DNA of 9,166 nt from JBHIDJ01 sp046760105 (GTDB taxonomy: Bacteria; Pseudomonadota; Gammaproteobacteria; Acidiferrobacterales; SPGG2), in NCBI GenBank assembly GCA_046760105.1, contig JBHIDJ010000117.1, forward strand, positions 1-9,166. The letters run 5' to 3'. The translations under genes were made by a program, and so were the position numbers. Positions 6,224 through 9,166 of this stretch are shown here, piece after piece; the first letter of the stretch is position 1; each line of letters opens with the position of its first letter. The notes beneath the pieces were generated by a model. It was not told the origin of the DNA, did not search any database, and saw nothing but the letters and a program-made list of their open reading frames with translations.

Positions 6224-9103
6224 ATGTACAGCCGTTTCTTATCATCAGCGCTGTTTCTCACCTTCCATCTCCTGTACTTTCCTGCCTGCGCTGGCGATAA
6301 CGTAGTTAAAAGTCAGAACGATCCCCGCCAATACGAAAGCTTTCGGCTACCCAACCAGCTTAGAGTGTTGGTGGTATCCGATCCAGAAACCGACAGGGCG
6401 GCCGCCGCTATGGATGTTTTCGTGGGGAGTAGTCGTAATCCCGAAGACCGGCAAGGCCTGGCCCACTTCCTGGAGCACATGCTCTTCCTTGGCACTGAGA
6501 AATACCCAAAGGCCGGGGAGTATCAGCACTTCGTCTCTAAACACGGGGGTAACCATAATGCCTACACGGCCTTTGAACACACGAACTACTTCTTCGATAT
6601 CGACAACGATTACCTCGAGCCTGCCCTCGACCGCTTCGCACAGTTTTTCATCGCTCCCTTATTTAGCCCCGAGTATGTGGACCGCGAAAAGAACGCTGTG
6701 GATGCTGAATATCAATCGAGGAAGAAAGACGATGATATAAGGCTGAATGCCGCTTGGAAGCAAGTCGCTAACCCGGCACATCCCTTTGCGAAGTTCAGCG
6801 TCGGAAGTTTGGATACTTTGGCGGACCGAGAAAACGCCGAGGTACGTGACGAGCTCATTGATTTTTATAGTCGTCACTATTCGGCCAATATCATGGCCCT
6901 GGTGGTGCTTGGCAAAGAACCGATTCCGCTACTCAAGAAATGGGTTACCGAGAAATTCTCGGCCATCAAGAACATCAATGCCAAGCCACTCGATGTCACC
7001 GAGCCCCTGTTCGCGGAGCGGCAACTCCCGGCCAGAATAAACGTAGTCCCACTCAAAGATAAACGCGTTATGCGCTTGACCTTTCCCATACCTTCCTTGT
7101 CAAAGTTCTACCGCAGCAAGCCCACACACTACATCACCAATCTGCTGGGACACGAAGGCAAAGGCAGCTTGCTTTCTCTCCTGAAAAAGAAGGGCTGGGT
7201 AGACACGCTTAGCGCCGGTCCGGGGATGAGCCATCGCAGTGGCGCCACGTTTGAAGTCTCCATGGAACTGACTAGAGATGGCGTAAATCATATTCACGAT
7301 ATAGCGTCCCACGTGTTTCAATATCTTTCGCTAATCCGAAACCACGGCATCGCTCAGTGGATATTCGAGGAACAGAAAAAGATTTCTGAGATTAGTTTTC
7401 GCTTCCAAGAAAAACCTGGCCCGCTCAGTTCGGTCAGATCACTCGCTCATAGCTTGCACATCTACCCCGCCGGGGATGTGCTCCGAGGACCTTACGCCAT
7501 GGATAGGTACGATCCTGCCCTCGTTCGTGATTTCCTCGCTCGGCTCACCCCGGATAACGTGCTCGTGACTGTCATGACGAAGGGCTTGGACACGAACGCA
7601 AAGGACCCGTGGTTCGACACGGCCTACCAAACCGCTCAACTCAGTGCAGAGGCCACACGGCGCTGGCGCAGTGAGGCGATAGACGCGGATCTTGCCATCC
7701 CCGAGCCCAATATATTTCTGCCGGCAGATCTATCCGTCAAGCCAACCAAGAATTCCACGAGCAAACCCGTTCGAATCAGAAAAGCTGGAGGGTTTGAGCT
7801 TTGGTTTCAGCAAGACGATACATTCCGTGTCCCGCGAGCAGATTTTTACTTCAGCGTGAAATCTCCGTTGGCGAACGACACGCCCGAGCATGCAGCGCTC
7901 ACCCAGCTGTACGTGAGGCTTGTTAATGATCAGCTGAATGAATTTTCCTATCCGGCCTATTTGGCGGGACTGACTTATGAGCTGTATAGGCATCTTCGCG
8001 GTTTTTCCGTCCGCATATCCGGCTTTAGCGATAAGCAGGAGCTATTGCTTTCTCGTATCGTCGAGGCGCTCGCCCACCCGACCATTCGCTCGGACCGTTT
8101 CACCATTGTCAAAGACGAGTTGAGTCAAACGTTGAGAAATGCAAGGCGAGAGCCGCCCCACACCCAAACTGTGTCGGAAGTGCCCAAACTTCTTCTGAGA
8201 CCTCACTGGACTGAAGACCAACGCCTTGCCGCGCTACAGCGGCTCACGGTCAGGGACCTGCAGCAATTTATCCCAAAACTACTGAACGGGATCACCGTGG
8301 TCGTGTTGGCGCATGGCAATCTCTATCGCGACGAAGCATTAGCGTTCGCCAAAGTACTAGAGGAAAAGCTGCTAAAAAACACAATGCCTACCTCAGCGCC
8401 TCGCAGTCGAGTGATAAAGCTGCCAGACGCGAAGCAATATGTACGGCAGTTAGAGATCGACCACCCCGATTCAGCTATCACAATATACGTGCAAGGCGCT
8501 GACAAGAGTTACGCCACGAGGGCAATCGTTTCGTTAACGGCGCAAATTTTATCCTCACCGTTTTACAATGACCTTAGAACGGAGAAGCAACTTGGGTATA
8601 TCGTGTATGCTACCGCTATGCCTTTGTTGGAGGTCCCAGCCATGGTTTTTGTCGTACAGTCGCCAACTACGGATCCAATCGTACTGGAGGATCATATAGA
8701 ACGCTTCCTCTTGGGTCATGACGAGTCTGTTACACGGATGAGTGATGGGGATTTCGAGAAACATAAAGAAGGCCTAATTGCTCGCATCCTCGAAAAAGAA
8801 GAACGCCTCCGAACCCGCACGGATCGCTATTGGAGGGAGCTCGACCGGGAGAACTACAATTTTGATTCGCGGGAGCAACTCGCCAAGGCCGTACGTTCGA
8901 CCACAAAACACGACTTCATACAGTTCTACGAGGACCTTTTCTTAAGGGAAAATCGAAAACGTCTCATCGTCCGCTCTACCGGCGATCAACACAAAAGGGT
9001 ATTCGCAGAGAAAGAGCAAACACAGAAATATATCGTAATCCGTAATCCTGATTCCTTCAAAGAGGGTAAAGAATACTTTCCCAGGTACCACAACGCTCCC
9101 TAA
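6224..9103 (+). CDS. ptrA: Exported M16A zinc metalloprotease (pitrilysin/insulinase family)
   Basis: A protein of 959 residues from ATG at 6224, close to the length of E. coli pitrilysin. This start gives a signal peptide: MYSR, a hydrophobic core (about 5-19), then ACA before Gly24 as a likely cleavage site, so it should act in the periplasm. The frame is open back to GTG 6182 and ATG 6209, which would add 14 or 5 residues; no strong ribosome-binding site decides. The inverted zinc motif HFLEH gives ligands His81 and His85 and catalytic Glu84. The third ligand is Glu162 in NAVDAEY, at the expected distance. GGNHNAYTAFEHTNYFF and NPAHPFAKFSVGSLDTL are typical M16A sequence. The C-terminal half carries LRTEKQLGYIVYA (LGYIVY 790-795), the conserved substrate-contacting region of the inactive half. 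All key residues are present, so an active oligopeptide-degrading enzyme is expected. The symbol is by family resemblance only. Confidence 0.93.
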   Translation: MYSRFLSSALFLTFHLLYFPACAGDNVVKSQNDPRQYESFRLPNQLRVLVVSDPETDRAAAAMDVFVGSSRNPEDRQGLAHFLEHMLFLGTEKYPKAGEYQHFVSKHGGNHNAYTAFEHTNYFFDIDNDYLEPALDRFAQFFIAPLFSPEYVDREKNAVDAEYQSRKKDDDIRLNAAWKQVANPAHPFAKFSVGSLDTLADRENAEVRDELIDFYSRHYSANIMALVVLGKEPIPLLKKWVTEKFSAIKNINAKPLDVTEPLFAERQLPARINVVPLKDKRVMRLTFPIPSLSKFYRSKPTHYITNLLGHEGKGSLLSLLKKKGWVDTLSAGPGMSHRSGATFEVSMELTRDGVNHIHDIASHVFQYLSLIRNHGIAQWIFEEQKKISEISFRFQEKPGPLSSVRSLAHSLHIYPAGDVLRGPYAMDRYDPALVRDFLARLTPDNVLVTVMTKGLDTNAKDPWFDTAYQTAQLSAEATRRWRSEAIDADLAIPEPNIFLPADLSVKPTKNSTSKPVRIRKAGGFELWFQQDDTFRVPRADFYFSVKSPLANDTPEHAALTQLYVRLVNDQLNEFSYPAYLAGLTYELYRHLRGFSVRISGFSDKQELLLSRIVEALAHPTIRSDRFTIVKDELSQTLRNARREPPHTQTVSEVPKLLLRPHWTEDQRLAALQRLTVRDLQQFIPKLLNGITVVVLAHGNLYRDEALAFAKVLEEKLLKNTMPTSAPRSRVIKLPDAKQYVRQLEIDHPDSAITIYVQGADKSYATRAIVSLTAQILSSPFYNDLRTEKQLGYIVYATAMPLLEVPAMVFVVQSPTTDPIVLEDHIERFLLGHDESVTRMSDGDFEKHKEGLIARILEKEERLRTRTDRYWRELDRENYNFDSREQLAKAVRSTTKHDFIQFYEDLFLRENRKRLIVRSTGDQHKRVFAEKEQTQKYIVIRNPDSFKEGKEYFPRYHNAP

Positions 9104-9166
9104 ACGGTGTAGCGATATCTGGATTTCGTGGAACTTCTGCAAGACCCCGTCTTCATATTAAACCTC

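Noticed and set aside
5971..6261. A 96-codon minus-strand open frame across the right repeat
   Set aside because: It runs through the repeat, the transposase remnant and the protease signal peptide region, and has no recognisable domain.

Overview
The window looks like chromosome from a moderately GC-rich Gram-negative bacterium, most likely a gammaproteobacterium. The grounds are a lipoprotein signal, a membrane c-di-GMP enzyme with a periplasmic sensor, and a PtrA-type periplasmic M16 protease. No rRNA, tRNA, CRISPR array or complete insertion sequence is visible.

Left part, minus strand (1-3206): a two-gene signalling operon. The upstream gene (3206 to 2064) encodes a lipoprotein of the ABC_sub_bind type with a long Pro/Lys/Ala tether. 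It overlaps by 11 bases a membrane-bound HAMP-GGDEF-EAL protein (2074 to beyond base 1) whose C-terminus lies outside the window. The overlap and the domain types suggest that a periplasmic binding protein feeds a signal to a c-di-GMP synthase/phosphodiesterase.

Middle part (about 3700-6000, plus strand): a block that reads like an accessory insertion. An 18-bp sequence at 3703-3720 recurs exactly, in inverted orientation, at 5977-5994. Between the copies lie an unrecognised, visibly AT-richer multi-pass membrane protein, a 75-residue protein joined to it by an ATGA overlap, a strong ribosome-binding site leading only to an 11-codon reading frame, and a class I SAM-dependent methyltransferase. 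Just outside the right copy is a short fragment resembling the C-terminal part of an IS110-family transposase.

Right part (6224-9103, plus strand): a full-length exported M16A zinc protease (pitrilysin/insulinase type) with its zinc-binding and C-terminal motifs intact. The last 63 bases (9104-9166) hold no gene or clear terminator that I can see.

The best candidate for something undescribed is the membrane protein plus small-protein pair inside the inverted repeats. The lipoprotein/GGDEF-EAL pair is the best functional module.
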